Source of the DNA: Oleispira sp963851095
Lineage (GTDB): Bacteria > Pseudomonadota > Gammaproteobacteria > Pseudomonadales > Oceanobacteraceae
DNA: 64,000 nucleotides
Reading direction: 5' to 3'
Assembly: GCA_963851095.1 (NCBI GenBank)
Contig: CAWKOX010000006.1
Location: 62,001-126,000, forward strand
Positions 28,176 through 37,892 of this stretch are shown here, piece by piece. Made by a program: the position numbers and the translations under genes. The notes below the pieces were generated by a model. It searched no databases and was not told the origin of the DNA. It was given only the letters and a program-made list of their open reading frames with translations. How positions within the stretch are numbered: the stretch's first letter is position 1; every line of letters starts with the position of its first letter.

Positions 28176-31100
28176 TTATCCTAGGAGAGATAGAACCTGC
28201 TGGCCTGATGCGTTAGCCTGCGCTAGTACCGAAATACCTGCCTGCTGTAGCACGTTAGTACGTTGCAATTCTGCTGTCTCTGCCGCGAAATCGGCATCTT
28301 GAATTCGCGAGTTAGCCGCATTCAAGTTTTCAGACGTAACTTGCAAGTTACTTACTGTAGACTCCATGCGGTTTTGAATCGCACCTAAGTCAGCTCGCTG
28401 GCTTGCTACCTGGCCAATGGCGTTATCAATCGCAACCAAGGCTTCTTGAGCACCGGCTACTGTTGAGATATCCACATCTTTCAAGAATTGGCCATCTGTT
28501 GCACCACCAAACTCACCCACTTCAAAACCGGCTTTTTCTAACTCAAGGTTACCGTTGTTACCTGCACGCATATCGATCTTAGTGGCAGACTCTAACGTCA
28601 CTGAAGAGTATGAAGTTGCTGCTACTTCTTTAAAGGTATCCGCACCGGTTAAGTCACCTTCGGCAATACCATTCTGCGTTGCATCCAAACCAATACTAGA
28701 ACCACTTAACGCTTTGACTGAACCACTCGCTGAAGACTGCTGAGTATCAATGGCTATCGAGATGTTACGACCATCTGCTGCTTCTAGCATAATTCGATCA
28801 CCAGCATCGACCGCTGTAACGCCCGTTTGACCTGTAATCGAGTTGATCGCAGAAATCGCAGATGCACGGTCAGTATCGGCATCACCCGTTGTTGAGATCA
28901 CATCAGTCGCAACGTTGTTAATAACCACTCGGCCTTGCTGATCAGCAGCGGCTGTCTGGCTTCCACCATCAACCACGGTCTTGTTAACCGTCGCTGTTAC
29001 ACCCGTTTGCTCACTTGACTCATTGATTGCTGCTGCAACCGCGATACCTGATGCTGCGGCATCACTTGAGTTCGCTGTAGTATCAGACGCTGTATCATCT
29101 GCGGCTCGAGAAGCACGAATACCAGAACCGTTCAACACTAAGTCACCTGATGCTAGTGCATCAGCCGCTTCGTTTGAAAGAGTGCTATCAGTCCCCTTAA
29201 CCGTGTGTGAACCTTGGCTAGCAGCATTATCTAAAAGAGCATCCGCAAATGTACCTGAAAGTGTTAAATCAGAGGCTGATCCAGTATCAGAGTCTAAGCT
29301 GGTAAAGCGAAGAGCACCATTTTCGTCAATACCCACATCAACTAAGCCTGCCAAATCACTATCAGCGGCTATTTGCGTTCTTAAGTCTGACACTAATTCT
29401 GCACCAGAAGCCGTGGCATTAGCGGTTAACGTGAGTGTACCCGATATAGGTCCACTGGCTGTATTCATACCAATAGTCAGAGTATCACTTTCACCCGCAT
29501 TACCTGCTGCGACAATTGCGACAGCGGCAGCAGAGAAATCAACAGTATCTACTGACGTATATTGAGCCTTAGTATCTCGATCTAAACCATCAACACCGTA
29601 AGCCGTTATTTCATCAGTTGAAAAACCTACTGCTGCAGCATTGGCATATGCAGGTTGACCAACATCATTTGCTGCTGTACCTGTAGTTGCCGTTATGAAT
29701 GTACCTGAAAGGCGCAGTACGGATGACGTGCCTTGTGCCTCACCACCAACAACTTCAAATTTAAGTTTTTCTCCGTCATTCGAAGCTAGGACACGACCAT
29801 TCAAATCATTATTTTCACTGATTGCCTTATTAATCGACTCAACCATGCCATCAATATCAGCCGCTGTTGCTCCTGCAGCAACCGCATCCAGTGTTAATGA
29901 CGCATTTGCTACTTCACCATCCTCACCTATAACTTGAATGGTTAAACCGTCATTCGTACCTGTTGTAATTGCTGCTGTTGCATCAGCAGTACCAAAAGTA
30001 GTACTCGCAGATGTTGAGTTAAAGTCTTGGCCTTTATCGGTCAATGTCGCTGATATATTATTCGCCGCTAATGGAGCCCCTGTTGTGAAGTTACCTGATA
30101 CAGTTACTTCAGATGTAGCACCAGATTCATTCGCTGCATTATCAGTAGCTCGAATGACCAACTGATTATTGATCGATACAGCCTCTAAACGTTCAGATAC
30201 ATCAGTAGCAGCCCCTGTTCCCGCTGTTTTTTGAAGTTGCTCATTGATATCAGATACCAGACCATCAAGAGTTTGGTTCGCTGTCTGATCTAATGTTAAG
30301 TTGGTAGTAATTGCATCACCATCCGTATTATCTAATACGATTGTGACGGTATCATTAGTACCAGTAACAACGTCAAAGTTATCAGGTACAGTCCCCTTGG
30401 TAACTGTTACAGCTGCTTGCTCATCAACTTGAGCAACATCTGAAGTACGCTGCGAGGTTGCAACACTGGCAACCCCTCCTTTATAGCTGCCTTCTACTAA
30501 GCCTGAATTGTCAAGGCTACCGGTACCCGCCTTAACATCAATCTCACCGCCTAACTTAGAGTTCAGCGTGAAACCACCTTCAAACGTACCACCAAGACCC
30601 GAGTCGCCACCATTTAAACCCGTAGCAGCAGAGGTAACAGAACCTCCAAAGCTCAATTCAATGTTACGACCATCAGCAGCTTCTAAACGAATACCTGAAG
30701 CATCTGACTCGCTGTCTACAGCGACGATGCCTGTTTGTTCTGATTTCGCGTTAATGGCAGCAACAACAGCCTGTCTGTCTGAAGCGACATCCACACCACC
30801 CGTTGCAACGTTAATTTCAACATCGTTTAGCGTAATTGAACCTGTAGTCGCGGCGGCTGTTTGCGCAGCACCACCAACAACGTTGGTTAATACTTCAGCA
30901 GTAACACCTGTTTCGTCTGATGCGCGGTTAATTGCCGCAACTTTAGAAATGGCAGAAGCCGCTGCGTTATCGGTTGATGACGTATCATCACCAGCGCGTG
31001 ATGCAGTAATCGCTGTACCGTTGATGACTAAATCACCGTTTTGAATACCACTATCAGTACCGCGAGCAGAAATACCAGCAGATGCTGAACTACCTAGCTT

Positions 31101-31598
31101 ATCAGCCGTTAACTCAGCAATAGATACGTCGATTGTTTGGCCAGCGTTTGCACCTACTTGGAAAGAGGCAGAGAAAGAACCGTCTAATAGGTTACGACCG
31201 TTAAAATCTGTTTCATCAGCGGTACGTGAGATTTCAGCGATTAGCTGACTTACTTCCGCTTGAAGTGCGTCGCGGTCAACGTCTGAGTTGGTTGCGTTAG
31301 AAGACTGTACCGCTAACTCACGAATACGCTGTAGACCATCGTTCATTGAACCCAACGCGCCTTCGGCGGTTTGTGCCAATGCGATACCATCACCTGCGTT
31401 ACGTACTGCTACGTTTAGACCTTTAATCTGAGAGGTGAAACGAGTAGAAATCGCCATACCAGCTGCATCATCTTTTGCACTGTTAATGCGAAGACCTGAT
31501 GATAAGCGTTGTAACGCTTGCTGGTTTGAAGACTGTGATTTGTCCAAGTTACGCTGTGCGTTCAACGAGGCAATATTGGTATTAATAATTTGTGGCAT
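28176..31598 (-). CDS. fliC: Giant flagellin
   Basis: The filament subunit. Residues 1-170 (INTNIASLNAQRNLDKSQ, RLSSGLRINSAKDDAAG) and 1035-1140 (ADLGAIQNRMESTVSNL, ending LSLLG) are standard D0/D1 flagellin. The protein has 1140 aa where 280-500 is usual. The insert has a nested layout: a segment at about 187-318 (NGDLVINGTAITASRAGDD to LEAADGRNIELSF) is repeated at about 817-950. Between the two copies lie three related units at about 410-505, 545-640 and 697-790. No Cys or Trp is seen, and the insert is rich in A, G, S, T and D. A sigma-28 promoter and GAGG site precede it. Giant flagellins of over 1000 residues are known from a few marine Oceanospirillales. Confidence 0.97.
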   Translation of the reverse strand: MPQIINTNIASLNAQRNLDKSQSSNQQALQRLSSGLRINSAKDDAAGMAISTRFTSQIKGLNVAVRNAGDGIALAQTAEGALGSMNDGLQRIRELAVQSSNATNSDVDRDALQAEVSQLIAEISRTADETDFNGRNLLDGSFSASFQVGANAGQTIDVSIAELTADKLGSSASAGISARGTDSGIQNGDLVINGTAITASRAGDDTSSTDNAAASAISKVAAINRASDETGVTAEVLTNVVGGAAQTAAATTGSITLNDVEINVATGGVDVASDRQAVVAAINAKSEQTGIVAVDSESDASGIRLEAADGRNIELSFGGSVTSAATGLNGGDSGLGGTFEGGFTLNSKLGGEIDVKAGTGSLDNSGLVEGSYKGGVASVATSQRTSDVAQVDEQAAVTVTKGTVPDNFDVVTGTNDTVTIVLDNTDGDAITTNLTLDQTANQTLDGLVSDINEQLQKTAGTGAATDVSERLEAVSINNQLVIRATDNAANESGATSEVTVSGNFTTGAPLAANNISATLTDKGQDFNSTSASTTFGTADATAAITTGTNDGLTIQVIGEDGEVANASLTLDAVAAGATAADIDGMVESINKAISENNDLNGRVLASNDGEKLKFEVVGGEAQGTSSVLRLSGTFITATTGTAANDVGQPAYANAAAVGFSTDEITAYGVDGLDRDTKAQYTSVDTVDFSAAAVAIVAAGNAGESDTLTIGMNTASGPISGTLTLTANATASGAELVSDLRTQIAADSDLAGLVDVGIDENGALRFTSLDSDTGSASDLTLSGTFADALLDNAASQGSHTVKGTDSTLSNEAADALASGDLVLNGSGIRASRAADDTASDTTANSSDAAASGIAVAAAINESSEQTGVTATVNKTVVDGGSQTAAADQQGRVVINNVATDVISTTGDADTDRASAISAINSITGQTGVTAVDAGDRIMLEAADGRNISIAIDTQQSSASGSVKALSGSSIGLDATQNGIAEGDLTGADTFKEVAATSYSSVTLESATKIDMRAGNNGNLELEKAGFEVGEFGGATDGQFLKDVDISTVAGAQEALVAIDNAIGQVASQRADLGAIQNRMESTVSNLQVTSENLNAANSRIQDADFAAETAELQRTNVLQQAGISVLAQANASGQQVLSLLG

Positions 31599-31661
31599 TT
31601 TGTTAACCCTCTGTTAGTTCTGAACGCCCAAACTTCTGGACAATTCTTTATTTCAATAAGG

Positions 31662-31688
31662 TTAACGACACAGTTTGGGATTACTTTA
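31662..31688 (-). promoter_or_regulatory. Sigma-28 (FliA) promoter of flagellin
   Basis: Read on the minus strand: TAAAGTAA, 11 bases, then GTCGTTAA, close to the FliA consensus TAAAGTTT-N11-GCCGATAA with exact spacing. The leader to the flagellin ATG is about 57 bases. Confidence 0.82.
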
Positions 31689-31699
31689 GAAATTAATTT

Positions 31700-31996
31700 G
31701 TTATTGTTTAGTTGCGTTTGGAATAAAGGGGTTGGTTTTTACTACTTTTGGGGTTTTATTGTTGCTGTGCTTGGATGGAGGACACTGAGAAAGGGTTTTG
31801 GGCAGGATAATCAAGATAAAAGATGTTTACCACGAAGGGCACGAAGGCGCGGCACTTCACGGAGGGGGATTTTTATTAGGGGAGAATATTTATTAAGATT
31901 TACTATTTGATTTGGGATTTTCAGATGTTCATTTTTTTGAACATCTGTTTGGGGTTTATTTTTTATTCTAATTTTTAAGCCTTAGTTATAGCTATT
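31700..31996. other. Intergenic region between flagellin promoter and flgL, no gene seen
   Basis: About 300 bases with no supported reading frame. It holds a CACGAAGG-type degenerate tandem motif (about 31831-31855), of a kind often found as dispersed intergenic repeats in gammaproteobacteria. It also holds a perfect 10-bp inverted repeat, CAGATGTTCA (31922-31931) and TGAACATCTG (31938-31947), with a loop of six Ts. The hairpin has a T-rich 3' flank only on the plus strand, so it is not a clean terminator for flgL. Confidence 0.5.
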
Positions 31997-33235
31997 TTAT
32001 AGTTGGTTGAAGAGTGATAGGTTTTGTATTTTTGCGTAGCTTTGCTGTGCTGTTTCTAACAAAAATGTTTGTAGGGTTAAACGGCTGACGGCTTCTGCAA
32101 AGTCTACGTCGCTGAGTTTTGATAGCACTTCTTTGCTGACGAGGTCTATGTCGGCGGCTTGTGCTTCGGTATTTTCTACGATATTGAGTCGTGCACCCAC
32201 TTCACTGCGTACTTGCGAGATACTGGCCTGGGCGTAGTCTAAATTATCTAATGTATTCGCAAGTAAATTTTTTAGTACTTCATTGTCTTCAGGATTATCT
32301 TCTAGTGAGTCTAAGGCATCTTTTAAGCGATAGATGGTATCGGTTAAACTTTGTTTTTCTGACGAGTTCACCATAAATTCATCACCAGACTGAACCTTAC
32401 CACTGATTTTAATTTCTATACCTGCGATTGTAATTTTATCACCCGATTCATACCCTTGTTTATCAATTCCTTCAACAACTCGCCCATCAGAGGCTTGGCG
32501 AACGGTATAGTTTGGTCCAGGTGGTGAAATGGCGGTTTCTGGATTGAATGTAATAATCAGATCTTCTGGGTATAAATCATCATATTCTTCTTGATCGACG
32601 ACAAAGCCCGGATTAATTACGCCAGAGCCTCCATTGTTCGGATTGATTTGTGTATTAAAAGTATTGTCTGAGGATTCAACATCAACAAATAAATTTTTAC
32701 CGTTATCCCCTGTGGCAACGGTTGTTGACGACGCAATGGATATAAAGCGCTGGCCTTCATCTCCAGCGTAATCATAGCGGCCATTTTCATTTTTCTGAAA
32801 AGGCTGCGTGCCACCTTTAAAGCCGCCAAATAAATATTCTCCACCCGCATCCTTTGAATTCATCAAATCTACAGTGGCTTCTAGAATGGCATTAACTTCG
32901 AAAGCGATGTCTTGGCGATCACTCATATTAGCAGCACCGTCTCCCGCTTGAATAGTCAGTTCTTTCAAGCGATCAAGGTTTTCTGTGATACCTGCCATTT
33001 GAGTCTCTTCTAACGCTAAGCGGCCTTTAGCCCCTGCTATATTTTTTTCAAACTGCTCTCTTAACGCCGAGTCTTGCTGCAGCTGTAAAATTTTTGTCGC
33101 CGCAATAGGATCGTCTGCTGGGGTTAATACTCGTCGGCCGGTAGACACTTGTTGCTGGGTTTTACTGACCTGAGATTGATTATCCATAATCGAATTCAGC
33201 CCTTTATTAAACGACTGTAAGGTAGAGATACGCAT
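31997..33235 (-). CDS. flgL: Hook-filament junction protein FlgL (HAP3)
   Basis: A 412-aa flagellin-like junction protein. The N-terminus (RISTLQSFNKGLNSIMDNQSQ, GRRVLTPADDPIAATKILQLQ) and the C-terminus (DVDFAEAVSRLTLQTFLLETAQQSY) are typical. Its length is normal, in contrast to the oversized FlgK, FliD and flagellin. The ribosome site is AAGGAG at spacing 9. It is the last gene of the flgJKL unit. Confidence 0.95.
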   Translation of the reverse strand: MRISTLQSFNKGLNSIMDNQSQVSKTQQQVSTGRRVLTPADDPIAATKILQLQQDSALREQFEKNIAGAKGRLALEETQMAGITENLDRLKELTIQAGDGAANMSDRQDIAFEVNAILEATVDLMNSKDAGGEYLFGGFKGGTQPFQKNENGRYDYAGDEGQRFISIASSTTVATGDNGKNLFVDVESSDNTFNTQINPNNGGSGVINPGFVVDQEEYDDLYPEDLIITFNPETAISPPGPNYTVRQASDGRVVEGIDKQGYESGDKITIAGIEIKISGKVQSGDEFMVNSSEKQSLTDTIYRLKDALDSLEDNPEDNEVLKNLLANTLDNLDYAQASISQVRSEVGARLNIVENTEAQAADIDLVSKEVLSKLSDVDFAEAVSRLTLQTFLLETAQQSYAKIQNLSLFNQL

Positions 33236-33322
33236 GTTAAGAGTCTCCTTATGACTGAATTAATTAACCGATTTGTCTTTAACCGATTTGTCTTTAAGCG
33301 ATGTTCATTAAATAGTTTTTAC

Positions 33323-36301
33323 TTAAAATGTATTTATTAAGGTATCAAAGATATCACGTGCCACTTGAATCACTTTGGCAGAAGCGTTGTAAGCGAGTTC
33401 ATACTGAATTAACGCAGCGGCCTCTTCATCTAGATTAACCCCAGAGCTGCTATTCACCGCGTCTTTAGAGTTACGCAATAAGACTTCACTTGATTCTTTA
33501 TTGATGCGCGCTCTACTGGTTATAGAACCCACTTCTTCTACCAAAGTGGCATAAGCGCCACTAAAGCTGGTATTTCCATTAACGGTCTTTTTCGTTTGCA
33601 AATTGCCCAGTGCGACGCCGTTACGGCTATCAGAAGTACCGTCTTTATTAAACTGTACGGTAAATTCATCGCCCGTTTTTATCAGCCCTTCAATTTCTAT
33701 ATCAAAGCCAAAATGAACAGACTCGCCTACAGGGTTGCTATCAAATAAATTATTGCCGGGTGGATCGATTTCTAAACTAAACGCTTCATCAAGCACAACT
33801 TTAATTTCACCGCCCATGGCAATCTTGCTGCTGCCATGAATGCCTGTTGCCGTGACGGGCAGTTTTGTTTGAAAACTAATTCTGCCTTTTTCATCAATAC
33901 CTACTTGTACGTTACCTGGATGAACAAAGCCTGAGTCATCAATTTTATTTTGTATTTCATTTAATACCGCTGCCCCTGAGCTATGATTTCCTGTTAGCTC
34001 GATGCTGTACGATTTTTTATCCGGGCCTTCAAATTCATAGGTATAAGGACCGCCTACCGAGAAGTCATACCCATCTATTTCGGTTAAATTAACAGCAGGT
34101 GTCTGCCCCGTTTGAGTCAGCGAAATATCTTGAGCGTTAGAGATTGAAAAACCATCTTCTAAGTCTCCGGTTAATTCAAAACTTAAATCTTCGCCATTCA
34201 GCGCGATAATCGTTACGGTTTCGCCATCACTCTTGGCAACAATGCCCATATCCTGAAAATCAAAATTAGCATTAATTCGATCGGCAATAAAATTAGCATC
34301 TAAAGGCTCTGGCACAACCGCTGGATAATCATCAGCATACTTTGTTTGAGTCAAAGCCAAAGTATCGGTGAGTGTGATGCCATTTAACGATAAGTTCGTA
34401 TCCATAAACGGATTAGCATCTAAGGTAAAATCACTGAGTTGAACCGTTGTACGTGCACTAGCCTCCACGCCGTCTCGCTCTGAGATTAAACGTGCAATTT
34501 CTTGCGCCGAAGCATTTTCAGGAGTAATTAAGAGCGGCTGTGATACTTTCATCCCCGTAATTGGATCTTCCCGATTAATGGTTATACGTTCGGGGAAAAA
34601 ACCATTAACCGCTGTTACGGTAGGCGCGGGTGATGGTGGCTGATACGTAGGTATAGTCGGTAGATATCCACCATAGCTGGTGAAGGCAGTTTTACCTTCG
34701 TCGGGTGGTAAAATATTATTCGATACTCCCGGTATATAACTTTGATTCATCAAGGGTGGAAAGAGTGGAATTGGATTACCAGGGTCTGAGTTATCCAATA
34801 CGTCATAACTTGTGGCTGACGTAAACTTCACCAATAAAGGAGGGTCCATCTCGCCTTCGCTGGCTAAATAAGGTGTTGTAATATCGTAAACAGCGCCTTG
34901 AGAAATAGCCCCTGTTCCTCGGTTACCAATGGCCGAGTCAGTAGAAATCGGTGAAGCAATGGCGACTTCTTCTGGTCGAGTCACGCGCACATCAAGATTG
35001 CCTGCTGCGGCACGCGTTGGTGTAATTAAAAAACGATCTCCTGCTTGAAAAGTACCCGCTTCTAAACGTATTTCAAAACCATCGACTTCAACCGTTTGCG
35101 GAAGCTCTCCGGTTAGCGCAGTCGATTTTAATTCTTGACCGGTGGTATCGTTATAGACTTTAAACACATACTCCCCAGGACCTGGGAATTCTAATCGATA
35201 ATTATCGGTGGTTAACTTTGAACCATCTGTGATATGCGCTGAAACTAAGCGATCATTGGGGGCTTTGTTGCGGCCGTCACCCTGTACCCTCGCATAGCTA
35301 TTGCTCGGCGAATTTACGTCGTCAAAAAAGTTACCGCCTTTTGAGCCTTCGTAATCAATACCCAGCTGATGTTGTTGATTAAATGCTTCGTTAATATTTA
35401 GTGCGAGACGACCTAAACCATTTATCGCTGGCTCTAATACCACCTCACGAAACTGTAGCATTCCACCCAGCTGTCCACCTTTAATTTCAGCGGTGACGTC
35501 TACGACGGTATCACCTTTACGGAAATATAGACCGAACCTAGAAGAATCAAAATCTCCTGCCTGGGTAAATAGTTCACTTGATTCATTTCCAATCACTAAA
35601 GATTGCCCATTACCGATCATGACATTCATTGCACTGCCATCTTGGATCGTTACCTCAACTGAGACAAATTCAGAAAGCTGGGTTATTAGTCGATCACGCT
35701 GATCCAGCATATCATTCGGTGGTTGGCCATTAGATGCGGCTAAAGCAAATTGAATCTGTTCGTTAAGGTCAGCTATCGCATTACCAATGGCGTTAATTTC
35801 TCCAGCAATAACACCCATTTGCCCATTAATAATTTCGCTTTGGTCATTGAGTCGGTCACTGATAGTAGAAAATCGATCGCTAAGCCCGTTGGCTTCACTG
35901 ATCAAAACTTGTCGGGCCGGAAGTGACGAAGGATCATCTACCACCGATTGCAAAGCGCCAAACATTCTTTCGATGCCTGGCTGTATGCCAGTTCCTGAAT
36001 CGGCCAATAAACTGTCAATTTGTGAAGCGTTAACCGACAAAACTTCATTCTCATTAAATGCCGATGAGTCGCGCTGCATTTGCTCGGTTAAGAATTCGTC
36101 ATAAACGCGCTTAATAGAATCAACGTTAACGCCATTACCGGTCCAAACACCGCCACTAAACTGAGGCGTATTTTCATTAAAGTTTACCGTCTGGCGGCTA
36201 TAACCTTCAGTACCCGCGTTAGTAATGTTATGACCCGTAACACTCAGCGCTGTTTGCTGAGCTTTTAAGCCAGAAATACCTATGCCTAATAAATCACCCA
36301 C
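33323..36301 (-). CDS. flgK: Large hook-filament junction protein FlgK (HAP1)
   Basis: FlgK joins hook and filament. The start GDLLGIGISGLKAQQTALSVTGHNITNAGTEGYSRQ and the end EEAAALIQYELAYNASAKVIQVARDIFDTLI are standard. The length is 992 aa against about 450-680 in relatives. The extra material lies roughly between residues 430 and 890 and contains insert-type segments (SAQEIARLISERDGVEASAR; YSIELTGNHSSGAAVLNEIQ to GRISFQTK). The start overlaps flgJ by 8 bases. Confidence 0.95.
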   Translation of the reverse strand: MGDLLGIGISGLKAQQTALSVTGHNITNAGTEGYSRQTVNFNENTPQFSGGVWTGNGVNVDSIKRVYDEFLTEQMQRDSSAFNENEVLSVNASQIDSLLADSGTGIQPGIERMFGALQSVVDDPSSLPARQVLISEANGLSDRFSTISDRLNDQSEIINGQMGVIAGEINAIGNAIADLNEQIQFALAASNGQPPNDMLDQRDRLITQLSEFVSVEVTIQDGSAMNVMIGNGQSLVIGNESSELFTQAGDFDSSRFGLYFRKGDTVVDVTAEIKGGQLGGMLQFREVVLEPAINGLGRLALNINEAFNQQHQLGIDYEGSKGGNFFDDVNSPSNSYARVQGDGRNKAPNDRLVSAHITDGSKLTTDNYRLEFPGPGEYVFKVYNDTTGQELKSTALTGELPQTVEVDGFEIRLEAGTFQAGDRFLITPTRAAAGNLDVRVTRPEEVAIASPISTDSAIGNRGTGAISQGAVYDITTPYLASEGEMDPPLLVKFTSATSYDVLDNSDPGNPIPLFPPLMNQSYIPGVSNNILPPDEGKTAFTSYGGYLPTIPTYQPPSPAPTVTAVNGFFPERITINREDPITGMKVSQPLLITPENASAQEIARLISERDGVEASARTTVQLSDFTLDANPFMDTNLSLNGITLTDTLALTQTKYADDYPAVVPEPLDANFIADRINANFDFQDMGIVAKSDGETVTIIALNGEDLSFELTGDLEDGFSISNAQDISLTQTGQTPAVNLTEIDGYDFSVGGPYTYEFEGPDKKSYSIELTGNHSSGAAVLNEIQNKIDDSGFVHPGNVQVGIDEKGRISFQTKLPVTATGIHGSSKIAMGGEIKVVLDEAFSLEIDPPGNNLFDSNPVGESVHFGFDIEIEGLIKTGDEFTVQFNKDGTSDSRNGVALGNLQTKKTVNGNTSFSGAYATLVEEVGSITSRARINKESSEVLLRNSKDAVNSSSGVNLDEEAAALIQYELAYNASAKVIQVARDIFDTLINTF

Positions 36302-37349
36302 GAGGCACCTCTTCGCTATTTTGCGCTAATGGCGTAGTATTTAAAGTTTGCTGCATCAGTTCGCTGTTGGCGATGCGCGTTATTTTTTGTGCGTATTTAG
36401 GGTCTGTCGCGTATCCAGCTTGCTGCAATTCTTTTGCGTATTGTTCGATATCTGTTCCTGCCGCCATCGCCTTTTCATAACGCTGTGCCTGCAAGAAATC
36501 AGCATAATCTTTTAGGCCCGCTTCGATGCTAGGGTATGAGCGGAAATCTGCTTTTTCTGTTACGCGCTGACCATCTCGATATTCATGAGTAGTGACACTC
36601 ACTTTTTCACCACTCCAGCGACTATCAGCCTTAATGCCAAAAAAATTAAAACTGTTTTCTTGCTCGCCTTGGCTATTTTCACCATGGATCACAAACTTTC
36701 CCCAGCCAGTTTCTAATGCGGCTTGAGAAACAATCGCTTGAGGGCTAACACCCATTTCTTTAGCCACTTTTTGCGCCGCCGGATAAAGTGTTTCTATAAA
36801 CGCCTCGGGGCTGGCAAACGTTTGCAGTTTATCGGCTTGCTTTTCAGGGGATGTATCTTGCTCAGTTTTATTCACAAACGACGCATCGATTTCAAAACCC
36901 GCTTGTTCTTTTTTAGGTTTAAGCTGAGTATTTTTCTTTTCAATTTGGTTAAAGTCGATCGCATGAGAAAAGTTTTTGCGACGATCATCCAATGGCTGCC
37001 ACTGAACCTCTTTACGTCCCTCAGGATCGCCATATTCTTGATTAAGCTGACGATAAATAACATCTGCCAATCCCATACCCTGCTTACCGGTTAAACTGAC
37101 CGATAATTGGTCGTCATACATTTGTTGATAAAAATCTTCTTGCGGAGAATGCATGATCGAATCTTCTTGAAAAACCTTATTCGCATCACGCATCGACTTC
37201 ATCATCATTTTGACAAACATAGATTCAAACTGCTCAGCCACTTTACGCAAAGCTTCATCTTTGTCTTCGCGACCAATAGCATTAATGTTTTGCAGACTAT
37301 TAAGGTCTGTATAAACATCTTGTGGCTGTGCAATCTGGCTGTTAATCAT
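36294..37349 (-). CDS. flgJ: Flagellar rod cap and peptidoglycan hydrolase FlgJ
   Basis: A 351-aa two-domain protein. The N-terminal rod-binding domain (EALRKVAEQFESMFVKMMMKSMRDAN) is followed by a glucosaminidase domain with the catalytic-type Glu in SQAALETGWGKFVI and FFGIKAD. It opens the cell wall for the rod. A sigma-54 promoter of its own precedes it, so flgJKL can be expressed apart from flgFGHI. Confidence 0.96.
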   Translation of the reverse strand: MINSQIAQPQDVYTDLNSLQNINAIGREDKDEALRKVAEQFESMFVKMMMKSMRDANKVFQEDSIMHSPQEDFYQQMYDDQLSVSLTGKQGMGLADVIYRQLNQEYGDPEGRKEVQWQPLDDRRKNFSHAIDFNQIEKKNTQLKPKKEQAGFEIDASFVNKTEQDTSPEKQADKLQTFASPEAFIETLYPAAQKVAKEMGVSPQAIVSQAALETGWGKFVIHGENSQGEQENSFNFFGIKADSRWSGEKVSVTTHEYRDGQRVTEKADFRSYPSIEAGLKDYADFLQAQRYEKAMAAGTDIEQYAKELQQAGYATDPKYAQKITRIANSELMQQTLNTTPLAQNSEEVPRG

Positions 37350-37398
37350 GGATTGACCCTATTCGGTTCATCATTTTTTTGTTTCTAGTGATTAACAG

Positions 37399-37414
37399 AG
37401 CAATTTCTTTGCCA
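37399..37414 (-). promoter_or_regulatory. Sigma-54 promoter of flgJKL
   Basis: Read on the minus strand: TGGCAAAGAAATTGCT, with GG and GC 10 bases apart and a good TTGCT -12 element, about 50 bases before the flgJ ATG. Confidence 0.8.
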
Positions 37415-37542
37415 AGTTTCAGATTGCTTGTTTTATGGGGGGTAGGGAGGAGTGGACGTAAAGTAGGATGTGGAAGTGGCAAGGAATTGCCGCATAAGAA
37501 ACGATTCAGTACAGCGGCGCATAAGAGGTACGAATGAAAAAA

Positions 37543-37845
37543 CTAAACACCAGAACTATTCTGTCCATACATTTTCAACTTAGACCGCTTCAGGTTGCGG
37601 TTATGATAAGCCTGTTGTTCTTTTTCTAGCTGTTTTTTTACCCCGTCATCTTGCTCTACCATCACTTTTAAGCGAGCTTTATCTTGAGCTGTAATTCTCT
37701 CGGGGTGAATAAATAACAATTCTATTTTTCGTTGGCGCTGTTCTATCCTTTGATCACTTAACTCTTTCACCCCTTGTCTCAACAACGAATGTATCTCTGC
37801 CGTCATGGTTTCTATTTCGTCAAGTAACGAATTGCTCTCTGCCAT
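37543..37845 (-). CDS. Small helical protein of flagellar operon, possibly FliT-like
   Basis: A 100-aa, highly charged, all-helical protein (TAEIHSLLRQGVKELSDQRIEQRQRKIELLF, then a basic tail NRNLKRSKLKMYG). Size, heptads and a E/R-rich first helix followed by LF are reminiscent of FliT export chaperones, and no fliT follows fliS. The match is by impression only. It lies 47 bases after flgI, with AAGGA at spacing 6, and so is the last gene of the flgFGHI transcript. Confidence 0.75.
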   Translation of the reverse strand: MAESNSLLDEIETMTAEIHSLLRQGVKELSDQRIEQRQRKIELLFIHPERITAQDKARLKVMVEQDDGVKKQLEKEQQAYHNRNLKRSKLKMYGQNSSGV

Positions 37846-37892
37846 TGTGCTTCCTTAAGCTCTTTTTAGGGCCTCAGATAATGAGATCCGCA

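Noticed and set aside
28555..31044. Several long plus-strand open frames (up to 194 codons) opposite the flagellin gene
   Set aside because: They are antisense shadows caused by the biased codon use of the A/T/S/G/D-rich flagellin insert; they lack ribosome sites and any recognisable motif.
31922..31947. Hairpin with a T6 loop considered as the flgL terminator
   Set aside because: The run that follows the stem in the flgL direction is A-rich, not T-rich; it could only work on the plus strand, where there is no gene.
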